Below are positions 1-7,478 of a DNA stretch of 10,297 bases, in pieces. The position numbers and the translations under genes were made by a program. The DNA is taken from NCBI GenBank assembly GCA_903887975.1, contig CAISSD010000285.1, positions 1 through 10,297 of the forward strand. The letters run 5' to 3'. Below the pieces are notes generated by a model, which had not been told where the DNA came from, searched no databases, and saw only the letters and a list, made by a program, of their open reading frames with translations. The DNA is from an uncultured Legionellaceae bacterium. Its GTDB lineage: Bacteria > Pseudomonadota > Gammaproteobacteria > Legionellales > Legionellaceae. Within the stretch, counting starts at the first letter, position 1. Each line of letters opens with the position of its first letter.

Positions 1-1595
1 CTACCCATACATTTGCCCCCATCGGTCGAGATGCAGGTCTTAAGCGTATTGATCACAAGCGCACCAAACTATTAAGTGCCGAAGACAAGGCGATTAGTCA
101 AACGGATGCATTAGCGTATTTAGAAGATGGGGTTGCCAGTGAAACCTTACTATTGGGCGCACATCACCACACAATCATGTTATTAGCACCAACTAAAGTA
201 TTGCTTGAAACGCTCATACTTGAAGCAACTAAGCGCTATGCAAGCAGTGGCATTGTCGTTGCTCGCGAAACGCTTGGCTTAGAGCCTGCCTTTTGGAGTC
301 AGTTGCCCTGCAATCAACATTTTATTGCACGAGCATCGTTGATTACCTCCCTTAATTTTGTTGATTTTTGTCCGTTACATAATGCGAGCCAAGGATTCAA
401 CAATGAGAATTTTCTAGGCGGCGCGGTGACTCTCTTGGAAACACCTTCTAAAACGCCAGTCTATTTTAATTACCACACCAAAGGGTCGCGCACGAATCCA
501 TCGAAAGGACATGCCGCCGTGTTTGGCGGTAATAATGCCGGTAAAACCACGTTGGTTAATTTTTTAGATGCCCAAATGATGCGCTTTGGAGGGCGTAGTT
601 TTTACATCGATCGCGATGAATCTTCCAAAATCTATATTCTGGCTTGTGGTAATAGCACATATATGAAGATTGACCCTGCCAATGCAATCGCTATGAACCC
701 ACTGCAATTGCCGGACTCCCCAGAAAATCGTTCATTTTTAAAAACGTGGTTTGGAACACTGGTGCAGGCTGAGGGCGAAAGTGTTACGCCTAGTGATATT
801 GCTGAAACCATTAACGACTGCATTGATTATGCCTTTGAGCAATTAGCGCCTGCCTACAGAACCTTAAGTCATGTCAGCCAGTTTTTACCCATCGATTTTC
901 CCCGTTGGCCGCATTTACGAAAATGGCTCAAGCGGGATCATGCAAGGATTGATGGCGAATTCCACTGGCTGTTTGATAATGTCGATGACGCGCTGAACCT
1001 TCATTTTGACAAAGTGGGCTTTGATGTCACTTTTCTCATGGATCAAACGCATCCCCTCATCGCAACCCCTGTTTATTTATACCTTGTTCACCGTATGCGC
1101 CAATGCATGGATGGACGCCTCACTTCTTTTGTCATTGATGAAGCATGGCAATTGTTTGCCTCACCTTTCTGGCAAAAATGCTTGAAAGAGTGGTTACCAA
1201 CCATCAGAAAGAAAAACGGGCACTTTATTTTTATGACGCAATCGCCCAAAACAGTGACCACATCCCCCATCAAACACGTTGTTTTTGATAACTTGGCCAC
1301 CATGCTCGTGTTTCCCAATCCGCTTGCTGATCGGGAGACTTATATTGAGCAATTAAAACTAACCGAATCCCAATATCAAGCCATCCAAGAGAATAGTCCT
1401 GAATCAAGAATGTTCCTTTATAAACAAGATAACGAAGCTATGCTTTGCAAACTTGATTTAAGTGGCATGAGCAAATACATCCGTGTGCTTTCAGCGAATA
1501 CTCGCTCAACGAAATTGCTGGATGAAATCATCAATGAAGTAGGTGAAAACCCAAGTCATTGGCTGCCGATTTTTTTCGAAAGGAGCCAGCAATGA
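1..1595 (+). CDS. virB4: VirB4 family T4SS ATPase (5' end outside window)
   Basis: The reading frame is open from the left edge (first full codon at position 3) to a TGA at 1593-1595. This gives 530 residues, roughly the C-terminal two thirds of a typical VirB4 of about 800 residues; the N-terminal part is missing because of the window edge. VirB4 is the inner-membrane-associated ATPase that powers pilus assembly and substrate transfer. Visible motifs are a Walker A, GGNNAGKTT, at visible residues 175-183 (nt 525-551), a Walker B, FVIDEAW, around visible residue 379 (nt 1128-1148), and a downstream FMTQSPK segment typical of the family's C-terminal RecA-like domain. The Walker A is unusual because NN replaces the common TG before AGKT, although the catalytic GKT is kept. 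A TTG at 153 is not the start, since VirB4-like sequence continues upstream. The stop overlaps the VirB5 start as ATGA. Confidence 0.95.
   Translation, partial: THTFAPIGRDAGLKRIDHKRTKLLSAEDKAISQTDALAYLEDGVASETLLLGAHHHTIMLLAPTKVLLETLILEATKRYASSGIVVARETLGLEPAFWSQLPCNQHFIARASLITSLNFVDFCPLHNASQGFNNENFLGGAVTLLETPSKTPVYFNYHTKGSRTNPSKGHAAVFGGNNAGKTTLVNFLDAQMMRFGGRSFYIDRDESSKIYILACGNSTYMKIDPANAIAMNPLQLPDSPENRSFLKTWFGTLVQAEGESVTPSDIAETINDCIDYAFEQLAPAYRTLSHVSQFLPIDFPRWPHLRKWLKRDHARIDGEFHWLFDNVDDALNLHFDKVGFDVTFLMDQTHPLIATPVYLYLVHRMRQCMDGRLTSFVIDEAWQLFASPFWQKCLKEWLPTIRKKNGHFIFMTQSPKTVTTSPIKHVVFDNLATMLVFPNPLADRETYIEQLKLTESQYQAIQENSPESRMFLYKQDNEAMLCKLDLSGMSKYIRVLSANTRSTKLLDEIINEVGENPSHWLPIFFERSQQ
1579..1585 (+). 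promoter_or_regulatory. Ribosome binding site deciding the VirB5 start
   Basis: AAAGGAG lies six bases before the ATG at 1592. It supports that ATG over an in-frame TTG at 1559, which would add 11 residues in front of an otherwise perfect signal peptide. Confidence 0.8.
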
Positions 1596-2305
1596 AAAAA
1601 ACACTCTTTGCGGCGCTCCTTGCTATTGGCGTCAGTCCTGCTCTTCATGCCGATATTATCGGTGTTGCAGACGCGGAAATGATTGCGGTCGCACTCAAAC
1701 AATTGAACGAGTTACAAACCCAATATCGCGTATTAACAGACACCTATCAAGCGGCCAAAAGCCAAGTCGATAACCTTAACCAATTAAAATCAATGAACAG
1801 TGGTCATTATGGTTTTGGTGACCTCAACAATGGTTTGGATGCACTGCAAAGCTGGCAATCGCCCGTCAGCACTTGGCAGGATGCTTTGCATAATTTATCC
1901 GGTGGCAATCCTGAGCGTTATCAATCGCTGATTGATGCTTATGAAAAGAATCACCCCACCTTAAGCGAAACCGATTATGCACGTTATACCACCCCTGAAA
2001 AAGCTGCTCGTTTTAAAGAAGACAAGGCGGTAAATCGTGCCGTTCAGGTGCAAACCACCCAAAGCTATAACGAAATCAATCAGCATATTGCAGCCTTACA
2101 TAAACTCTCACAACAGATTGAAAAAACCGCCAATACCAAAGGGGCAGTTGATTTGAATTCGAGGCTCATCACTGAACTTGGATTTATCCAACTGATGAGT
2201 TTGCGACTACAAGCATTGACGAGCCAACAAATCGCCCAAGAAAGTTTATCCGAACTTCAAGATCGAGCGGAAATGGCGCAGTTCAACCGATTACCGAATC
2301 ACTGA
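1592..2305 (+). CDS. virB5: VirB5 family T4SS minor pilin / pilus-tip protein
   Basis: This 237-residue secreted protein starts at the ATG overlapping the VirB4 stop (ATGA) and has a strong ribosome binding site. The N-terminus is a Sec signal peptide: MKK, a hydrophobic stretch, then ALHA with likely cleavage after residue 20. The mature part is largely helical. It has an N-terminal coiled-coil-like segment rich in Q, L and N (about residues 34-66), a central globular insert, and the family-typical C-terminal helix GAVDLNSRL with LRLQAL (residues 184-209). In the VirB5/TraC family this protein sits at the pilus tip and aids adhesion to target cells. No cysteine occurs in the mature protein. 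Position directly after VirB4 matches the standard order once VirB6 is displaced by the two lipoprotein genes that follow. Confidence 0.9.
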   Translation: MKKTLFAALLAIGVSPALHADIIGVADAEMIAVALKQLNELQTQYRVLTDTYQAAKSQVDNLNQLKSMNSGHYGFGDLNNGLDALQSWQSPVSTWQDALHNLSGGNPERYQSLIDAYEKNHPTLSETDYARYTTPEKAARFKEDKAVNRAVQVQTTQSYNEINQHIAALHKLSQQIEKTANTKGAVDLNSRLITELGFIQLMSLRLQALTSQQIAQESLSELQDRAEMAQFNRLPNH

Positions 2306-2318
2306 TAGGAGCAGTTGC

Positions 2319-2471
2319 ATGACAAACAAATGGTTTATCGCTGTATTGATAATAGGCGTGTTAAGTGGATGCGCAAAGCCCCCGGATCTGGAGGCTCCTT
2401 GCCACAACTTCGGCCAGTTTTGCCCGCAATACCCGATTAATGACGAACCGATCAAAGGAGAGAAGGCATGA
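2319..2471 (+). CDS. virB7: Small VirB7-like lipoprotein
   Basis: This 50-codon gene has an AGGAG at 2307-2311, seven bases before its ATG, and starts 13 bp after VirB5. The protein has a lipoprotein signal, with hydrophobic IAVLIIGVLSGC and the lipobox cysteine at residue 18. The mature part is only 33 residues, contains two further cysteines (28 and 35), and includes a YPIND segment (residues 38-42). That segment recalls the short P-[ILV]-N motif known from VirB7 lipoproteins, so a VirB7 role in anchoring VirB9 to the outer membrane is inferred from size, lipobox and motif. The canonical VirB7 position, between VirB6 and VirB8, is empty here, which supports the call. An entry-exclusion lipoprotein is the main alternative. 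Its stop overlaps the next ATG as ATGA. Confidence 0.7.
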   Translation: MTNKWFIAVLIIGVLSGCAKPPDLEAPCHNFGQFCPQYPINDEPIKGEKA

Positions 2472-2866
2472 ATGTCTATTGGAACATATCGGTCTTTATA
2501 ACAGCATTGCTGTTGGCTGGCTGCCATCATGATAACCCATTAACAAAGCACGCACCCAAAGAATCTGCCCTATTTTTAATGAATGCTTCTGCAAATGTTG
2601 AAAAACGCCTGCACTTTGTAATTCAGCAAGATGCGTTCGGTTATGGTTATTTAGAATGCATGGAAGGAAAAAAGAGCGTTGATATTCGTTGCCCTGAGTT
2701 ACTCAATGGCATGGTGCAGTTTGCCAAAGAAAATCACTACCCTGCGTTTAAACAGATCACTTTATCCGATCTTACCGATAAGGCTATGTTTGAAAAAATA
2801 GGCGATGAGTATGCAGAAATTGCAGCAACCACCTGGCCGCATTACTTCCCTGTGAGTCAATCATGA
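2468..2866 (+). CDS. T4SS-associated lipoprotein of unknown function (possible entry exclusion)
   Basis: I do not recognise a named family for this 132-residue protein. It begins with a lipoprotein signal ending in LLLAGC, with the acylated cysteine at residue 19, so it is probably an outer- or inner-membrane lipoprotein facing the periplasm. The start is firm: AAGGAGA at 2455-2461 and an ATGA overlap with the preceding gene. The mature region has one cysteine pair ten residues apart (64 and 75) and an acidic helical C-terminus ending in WPHYFPVSQS. Conjugation operons such as that of pKM101 place an entry-exclusion lipoprotein (Eex) between the VirB5 and VirB6 genes, and EexN-type proteins also carry a spaced cysteine pair; this gene fits the place and general build but is longer. 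In Lvh-type loci an accessory lvr gene in this area is another option. It overlaps VirB6 as ATGA. Confidence 0.8.
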   Translation: MNVYWNISVFITALLLAGCHHDNPLTKHAPKESALFLMNASANVEKRLHFVIQQDAFGYGYLECMEGKKSVDIRCPELLNGMVQFAKENHYPAFKQITLSDLTDKAMFEKIGDEYAEIAATTWPHYFPVSQS

Positions 2867-3903
2867 GTGGCTTACAATTCGACAACTTCATTGTTCATCT
2901 CGGGAGGGAGGTCGATCAATTGACGAATCACTTTGTGCTTGATGGTTACAGTGCGCTTGCATCACTCCTGAAAGCGCCACTTGGCTCCATGATTGTGCTG
3001 TATATCGTACTCATGGGTTTTAGCATCGCTCGTGGCATCATTGAGCGACCTCAACACGAGTTACTGAAATTTAGCATCAAAGCGGGCTTAATTTATATGG
3101 CTGCCATGAACTGGGATTGGTTTGCCTCACATATCCGTGATCTGTTTGTTGTTGGAAGCGAATCAATCGCGTCTACCCTCATGCAAGCGGTACATAAGCA
3201 GTCTACGGGCGGTTCTGTAAATCAGGGTCTTCAAAATGTGTTAAATGAAATTTTAAAGCTGGGTACAACCTTATTTGATGCAGGCTCATTAAGAAAATTA
3301 ACACCTTATTTTGCAGGCATGATGGTGTTTTTATCAGGCAGTATCACCATCGGCCTTGCTTTTATAGAGATCGTCATTGCCAAGCTCATGTTAGCCATCA
3401 CGCTCTGTACTGCGCCACTCTTCATCATTTTTACGTTGTTCGAACAAACCAAATCTTTTTTTGACCGCTGGTTAGGCGTTTTAACCGGATTTGCCTTTGT
3501 GCTGATTTTTGTCTCAAGCGTTGTCGGTCTTTGTGTTCATCTATTGCATTGGGTCACCTATGCCTTATCGGGTAACACCGAGCAGCTCACCGCAGCTATT
3601 TGGGTGCCCATTTTTATCGTGGCTTGTCTTTGTGTCATGGGGATCACGCAAGCGGTGGCCATCGGTAAAAGCATCGGTGGGTCACTGTGTACCTCGGGTG
3701 GTGCATCCATGGTGGGTGGGTTTATTGGCGGCAGTATTGGCGCTTGGGGTATGTCAAAAACCATGTTGCAAAAGCCCATGAGTATTTCACGCCAAGGATT
3801 AGGTGGCTCATCCAGTTTGGTCAAAAAAGGCCGTCGGATGGGGGCTGCTAGTCAAAATCTATGGAAGCAATTACATAAAAATCTACGCAAGGGGGGATCA
3901 TGA
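2863..3903 (+). CDS. virB6: VirB6/TrbL family inner-membrane channel protein
   Basis: This 346-residue polytopic membrane protein forms part of the inner-membrane translocation pore of type IV secretion systems. Hydrophobic segments are visible at about residues 40-60, 73-92 (weaker), 148-170, 172-193, 204-227 and 243-265. The loop between the early and middle membrane segments (about 93-147) would be the periplasmic loop known to contact substrate in VirB6 proteins. The FDRWLG segment (residues 200-205) holds the tryptophan-containing stretch conserved in the family. The C-terminal tail is glycine/serine-rich (about 270-300) and then strongly basic, as expected for a cytoplasmic end. Ribosome binding in front of the ATG is weak, consistent with translational coupling through the ATGA overlap with the lipoprotein gene. 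The stop overlaps VirB8 in the same way. Confidence 0.92.
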   Translation: MSGLQFDNFIVHLGREVDQLTNHFVLDGYSALASLLKAPLGSMIVLYIVLMGFSIARGIIERPQHELLKFSIKAGLIYMAAMNWDWFASHIRDLFVVGSESIASTLMQAVHKQSTGGSVNQGLQNVLNEILKLGTTLFDAGSLRKLTPYFAGMMVFLSGSITIGLAFIEIVIAKLMLAITLCTAPLFIIFTLFEQTKSFFDRWLGVLTGFAFVLIFVSSVVGLCVHLLHWVTYALSGNTEQLTAAIWVPIFIVACLCVMGITQAVAIGKSIGGSLCTSGGASMVGGFIGGSIGAWGMSKTMLQKPMSISRQGLGGSSSLVKKGRRMGAASQNLWKQLHKNLRKGGS

Positions 3904-4613
3904 GTAAAGATTTAAATCATTATTTTAAACAGGCAAGGCACTGGGCGGATGATCAATTTGGTCGGTTGGAACAGTCTAGAAACCGTTATCAGGCAGCCTT
4001 TCTATCGGCGATGGGGCTAAATGTCGCGGCGTTAATTGTCATCGGTATGCTAGCCCATTATCAAACTTTAGTACCCTTGCTGGTACATCATTACGATAAC
4101 GGTGTCACCACCATTGACCCCATCAATAATGAGCAAACACCGATTAATCGGGCACAGGTTGAAAGTGATATTGTGCGCTACATCGAGTTGCGCGAATCCT
4201 ATGATGTATCCAGTTATCGTGCCCAATTTGAGTTGGTCAATTTGCTTTCCAACAATAACGTTGGCAAGGAGTATCTAACTGAGCATGATGCATCAAATGC
4301 AGCATCCCCCATTCATACATTAGCCAATAACAGCAAACGAGAAGTTCATATCTACAGCATTAATGTCTTGGATTCGTTGTTGGCCAATGAACACGATATT
4401 CACAAAGACCACCATGCCTTGGCAGAAGTTGTTTTTAGTCTGGTTGATACCGATAAATCAACCGGTAAAAGCACCACCACGCATTTTAACGCGATGATTT
4501 CATGGCGCTATACGAGCCCTCCTGATTCACCTGATCGTCGTTGGAAAAATTGGGATGGTTTTGAAGTCATCCGCTACAGTAAACAACCTCGTATTGTGGA
4601 GCAACATGCATGA
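3900..4613 (+). CDS. virB8: VirB8 family T4SS inner-membrane assembly factor
   Basis: This 237-residue bitopic protein has a short cytoplasmic N-terminus (residues 1-31), one transmembrane helix (about 33-53) and a periplasmic domain. VirB8 nucleates assembly of the channel and contacts VirB6, VirB9 and VirB10. The periplasmic part shows family features: IVRYIELRESYD (residues 91-102) followed by FELVNLLS, and near the end SWRYTSPP with a WKNWDGFEV segment. A purine-rich GGGGGGA just ahead of the ATG serves as ribosome binding site, and both ends overlap their neighbours by ATGA. No signal peptide cleavage site is apparent, as expected for a membrane-anchored VirB8. Confidence 0.93.
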   Translation: MSKDLNHYFKQARHWADDQFGRLEQSRNRYQAAFLSAMGLNVAALIVIGMLAHYQTLVPLLVHHYDNGVTTIDPINNEQTPINRAQVESDIVRYIELRESYDVSSYRAQFELVNLLSNNNVGKEYLTEHDASNAASPIHTLANNSKREVHIYSINVLDSLLANEHDIHKDHHALAEVVFSLVDTDKSTGKSTTTHFNAMISWRYTSPPDSPDRRWKNWDGFEVIRYSKQPRIVEQHA

Positions 4614-5377
4614 AAAAATTATTAATCGGTACAGTAACGGCTCTCTTAGCCACAGGATTACATGCTCAAAATAATCCCGTGTCTTTTCCAACGGATTCAC
4701 GGATTAAACACGTGGTCTATCAAGATAATAACGTGGTTCCTATACAGGGGATAACCTTCACCACCACACAAATCCAATTTGGTGATAAAGAGGAAATACT
4801 GGATATCGAAGGTGGTGATAGTACCGCATGGATGGTGACCTACCACCCTGAGTTATCGAATACTGTGTTTGTAAAACCCACCATTTTGGATTCCAGTACC
4901 AACCTGACGGTCATTACCAATCAACACGCTTACTATTTTCATTTAACCAGTAATAAAAAACTGGAGCGCAAGCCTACCCAACAAACCTATGCGGTGAAGT
5001 TTGTTTATCAAGCCACCAATCATCCTGCGAAACCTGTTGCGAAACAATCTCCGCCAAAGGTAAATCCGTTCGCTCATCCTAAAGCACTCAATACAGCCTA
5101 TCGCTTTAGTGGCAGTTCGCAGTTAGTGCCACGGCATGTATTTGATGATGGCAAGTTCACTTATTTTGAATTAGCGCTCAATGGTGCTGTTCCTGCCATT
5201 TTTTCGGTTGATGATCAAAGCGGTAAAGAGTCAACAGTTAACACCAGACGAGAAGGAAAATACCTTATCGTGCAACGTATCGCACCTCAATTTACGCTAC
5301 GACAAGGCAGGCTTGCAACGTCTGTGTTTAATACACAAGAAATAAATCGTATTGCTGCAAACAGGAGACCTCAATGA
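4610..5377 (+). CDS. virB9: VirB9/CagX family outer-membrane core component
   Basis: This 255-residue periplasmic protein has a Sec signal peptide (MKKLL then ATGLHA, cleavage near residue 19). With VirB7 and VirB10 it forms the outer-membrane core ring. The N-terminal domain (about 28-115) starts with the family-typical DSRIKHVVY segment. A proline/lysine-rich linker (about 137-157) leads to the C-terminal beta domain (about 160-245) carrying YRFSG, PRHVFDDGKFTYFEL and LRQGR, which are hallmarks of VirB9 and of its VirB7-binding region. The complete protein contains no cysteine, so the intermolecular VirB7-VirB9 disulfide described in Agrobacterium cannot form here. Both ends are ATGA overlaps. 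Confidence 0.95.
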   Translation: MKKLLIGTVTALLATGLHAQNNPVSFPTDSRIKHVVYQDNNVVPIQGITFTTTQIQFGDKEEILDIEGGDSTAWMVTYHPELSNTVFVKPTILDSSTNLTVITNQHAYYFHLTSNKKLERKPTQQTYAVKFVYQATNHPAKPVAKQSPPKVNPFAHPKALNTAYRFSGSSQLVPRHVFDDGKFTYFELALNGAVPAIFSVDDQSGKESTVNTRREGKYLIVQRIAPQFTLRQGRLATSVFNTQEINRIAANRRPQ

Positions 5378-6468
5378 AATCAGATGAAAAAAATGTCCAA
5401 GAGTCAGTGGGCAGCAGAACGCAAGTCGCTAAAAATCCTAAATACGCGAAGCTAAAAGATAAAGTGCTTCTCGTAGGCGTAATTCTGGTCTGTGTCGGCA
5501 TTGGCTTAAGTGGCTTAATGCCCAAACGCAAAAACAGCCAAATAATTGATGAAAACAATAAAGAAAATACGTCTCTGCAATTAAACCAAAATATGGCGCT
5601 AATTGCTGCTATGAGAGACAAAAGTAAAACTCTTTCCTCGGGTTATCAAGGTGGCGATCCAATGCATCCCCCTGTGTTAAGAACGCAACAAAATTCGGAT
5701 GCATTGACCAAAGAAACATTGGCACGAATGAACGCGCCTTCCACCTTTTTTAGTGTCAGTGGCAGTGAATCACAACCTAAATCAAAACTCGTTAGCCACC
5801 GTCAAGACAAGGCGCTCATGGGGCATGATACCAATTCAGAGTTTTTGAACCAGCAGGATGATATTACCGCGGTAAGTGCGAAGCGTTTACCCCATCCCAA
5901 CATGACCGTGCCCGCAGGAGAAATGATTCCTGCAACACTTGAAACCGCCATTAATTCTGAGCTTGCAGGCATGGTGCGTGCCATTACGACGAGAGATATT
6001 TATGCACTATCAGGCGATAAATTACTTATACCAAAAGGATCAACCTTAGTAGGGCAATTCAATACGGCAATCACGCAAGGCCAGAGTAGAGTCTTTGTTG
6101 TATGGAGTCGCTTACAAATGACAAACGGAGTTATTGTGACTTTAAACAGCCCCAGTAGCGATTCCATAGGCCGGTCAGGGCAAGCGGCTGATTATATTGA
6201 CCGCCATTTCTTTGAGCGATTTGGCAGCGGTGCATTGTTGTCCGTCTTAGGTGCTTATACGGCAACCGGTGGTGTTCATGGCCAAGATGAATACAACTCC
6301 ATGTCGCAATACCGTATGAATGTTGCCGGTAGTTTCCAACAGGCCGCCAATCAAACGCTACAACAAGATATGCAAACAAGACCGACGTTACAGGTAAATC
6401 AGGGCGCATCCATCAATGTCTTTGTGGCACATGATTTAGACTTTTATCGTGTTGCAGGAAGACGATGA
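5374..6468 (+). CDS. virB10: VirB10/TrbI family T4SS core and outer-membrane channel protein
   Basis: This 364-residue protein spans both membranes in known systems. The layout is a charged cytoplasmic N-terminus (1-30), one transmembrane helix (about 31-49), a long low-complexity periplasmic linker (about 50-170), and a TrbI domain (about 175-364). The TrbI domain shows VPAGEMIPATLE (179-190), LLIPKGSTLVGQ (217-228) and the hydrophobic antenna-like SGALLSVLGAYTATGG (285-300) expected to insert in the outer membrane. A clear AGGAG at 5363-5367 precedes the ATG. The linker is less proline-rich than in many VirB10 proteins, being rich in N, Q and S instead. It overlaps VirB9 and VirB11 by ATGA. 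Confidence 0.95.
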   Translation: MKSDEKNVQESVGSRTQVAKNPKYAKLKDKVLLVGVILVCVGIGLSGLMPKRKNSQIIDENNKENTSLQLNQNMALIAAMRDKSKTLSSGYQGGDPMHPPVLRTQQNSDALTKETLARMNAPSTFFSVSGSESQPKSKLVSHRQDKALMGHDTNSEFLNQQDDITAVSAKRLPHPNMTVPAGEMIPATLETAINSELAGMVRAITTRDIYALSGDKLLIPKGSTLVGQFNTAITQGQSRVFVVWSRLQMTNGVIVTLNSPSSDSIGRSGQAADYIDRHFFERFGSGALLSVLGAYTATGGVHGQDEYNSMSQYRMNVAGSFQQAANQTLQQDMQTRPTLQVNQGASINVFVAHDLDFYRVAGRR

Positions 6469-7478
6469 TGGAAGCCATGAAAGCATGTTATTCATCAGGT
6501 GCAGTGGGGTTATTAGCGCCACTGCAAGATTTTTTAGATGACCCACAAGTATCTGAAATCTTAATCAACAAACCTCAAGAAGTGTTTATTGAGCGGCAAG
6601 GCACATTGCTTCGTTTTGATATACCTGTTTTAACAACGCAATATCTTCGGCGTTTATTTACACTGATTGCCAATGAAAATAAGCAGTGCCTCACTGAATC
6701 ATCACCGATTTTATCAGGCAACCTTCATGATGGCTCACGCGTGCAGTTAGTAATTCCAGGAGCAGCACTTCATGAAACGTTGTCGATTCGAAAATTCACG
6801 CTCAAAAACCTAACCTTCGATGACTATGTGAGCCGTGGCTTTTTTGCTAAGGCGAAAGGTGTCAATTTGGACGCAGGCTCGTTAATGGATAAACCCGAGG
6901 AGGACACATTACGTCGCCTTTATGCTACCCGCAATTGGCCGGAATTTTTAGCGCAAGCCATTCAATTGAAGAAAAACATCATCATTTCAGGGGGAACGTC
7001 TTCTGGTAAAACCACCTTTTTAAATAGCTGCACTCAACATATCCCCTTAAATGATCGCTTAATCACACTTGAAGATACGTTTGAAATCAATGTCCGTCAC
7101 CCCAATCTCGTTCGCTTAAAAGCATTAAAGCAAGTAGGTGTTGAGGCGCACCACGTCAGCATGCAGGATTTAGTGCAAGCATCTTTAAGGCTAAGGCCTG
7201 ATCGCATCATCATGGGCGAAATTCGAGGCAAGGAAGTTTTTGATTTTGTATCTTCCTGTTCAACGGGGCATAGCGGCGCATTAGCCACCATTCATGCCAA
7301 CAATCCTAAAGTGGCCTTCATGCGCATGGCGCAGCTTTATAAGCTGAACCCCATTGCGGGCATGACGGATGGTGATATTTACAATGTCCTACATGAGGTC
7401 GTAGATATTATCGTGCAAGTAGCAAAAACCCATGAAGGTCGACGTTTGGTGGAGGTGTATTATAAAAACGCGCACTAA
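6465..7478 (+). CDS. virB11: VirB11 family traffic ATPase
   Basis: This 337-residue protein is a hexameric cytoplasmic ATPase of the GspE/VirB11 superfamily that works with VirB4 and VirD4 to switch between pilus assembly and substrate transfer. The N-terminal domain (about 13-115) includes VSEILINKPQEVFIE. The Walker A is GGTSSGKTT (176-184), the Asp box is the LITLEDTFEI region (199-208), the Walker B is RIIMGEIRG (247-255), and the His box is STGHSGALATIHANNP (266-281). All catalytic motifs are intact and the length is normal. The start is the ATG overlapping the VirB10 stop, with AGGAAGA at 6456-6462 as ribosome binding site; a second ATG follows immediately at 6468 and would cost only one residue. 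The 3' end overlaps VirD4 by 47 bases if the ATG at 7432 is used. Confidence 0.96.
   Translation: MMEAMKACYSSGAVGLLAPLQDFLDDPQVSEILINKPQEVFIERQGTLLRFDIPVLTTQYLRRLFTLIANENKQCLTESSPILSGNLHDGSRVQLVIPGAALHETLSIRKFTLKNLTFDDYVSRGFFAKAKGVNLDAGSLMDKPEEDTLRRLYATRNWPEFLAQAIQLKKNIIISGGTSSGKTTFLNSCTQHIPLNDRLITLEDTFEINVRHPNLVRLKALKQVGVEAHHVSMQDLVQASLRLRPDRIIMGEIRGKEVFDFVSSCSTGHSGALATIHANNPKVAFMRMAQLYKLNPIAGMTDGDIYNVLHEVVDIIVQVAKTHEGRRLVEVYYKNAH

Noticed and set aside
632..1318. Minus-strand ORFs within virB4
   Set aside because: They lack recognisable features and lie opposite a well-supported VirB4 reading frame.
1559..1591. Upstream TTG start adding 11 residues to VirB5
   Set aside because: The ATG at 1592 has AAAGGAG at ideal spacing and begins an ideal signal peptide; the extension would disrupt it.
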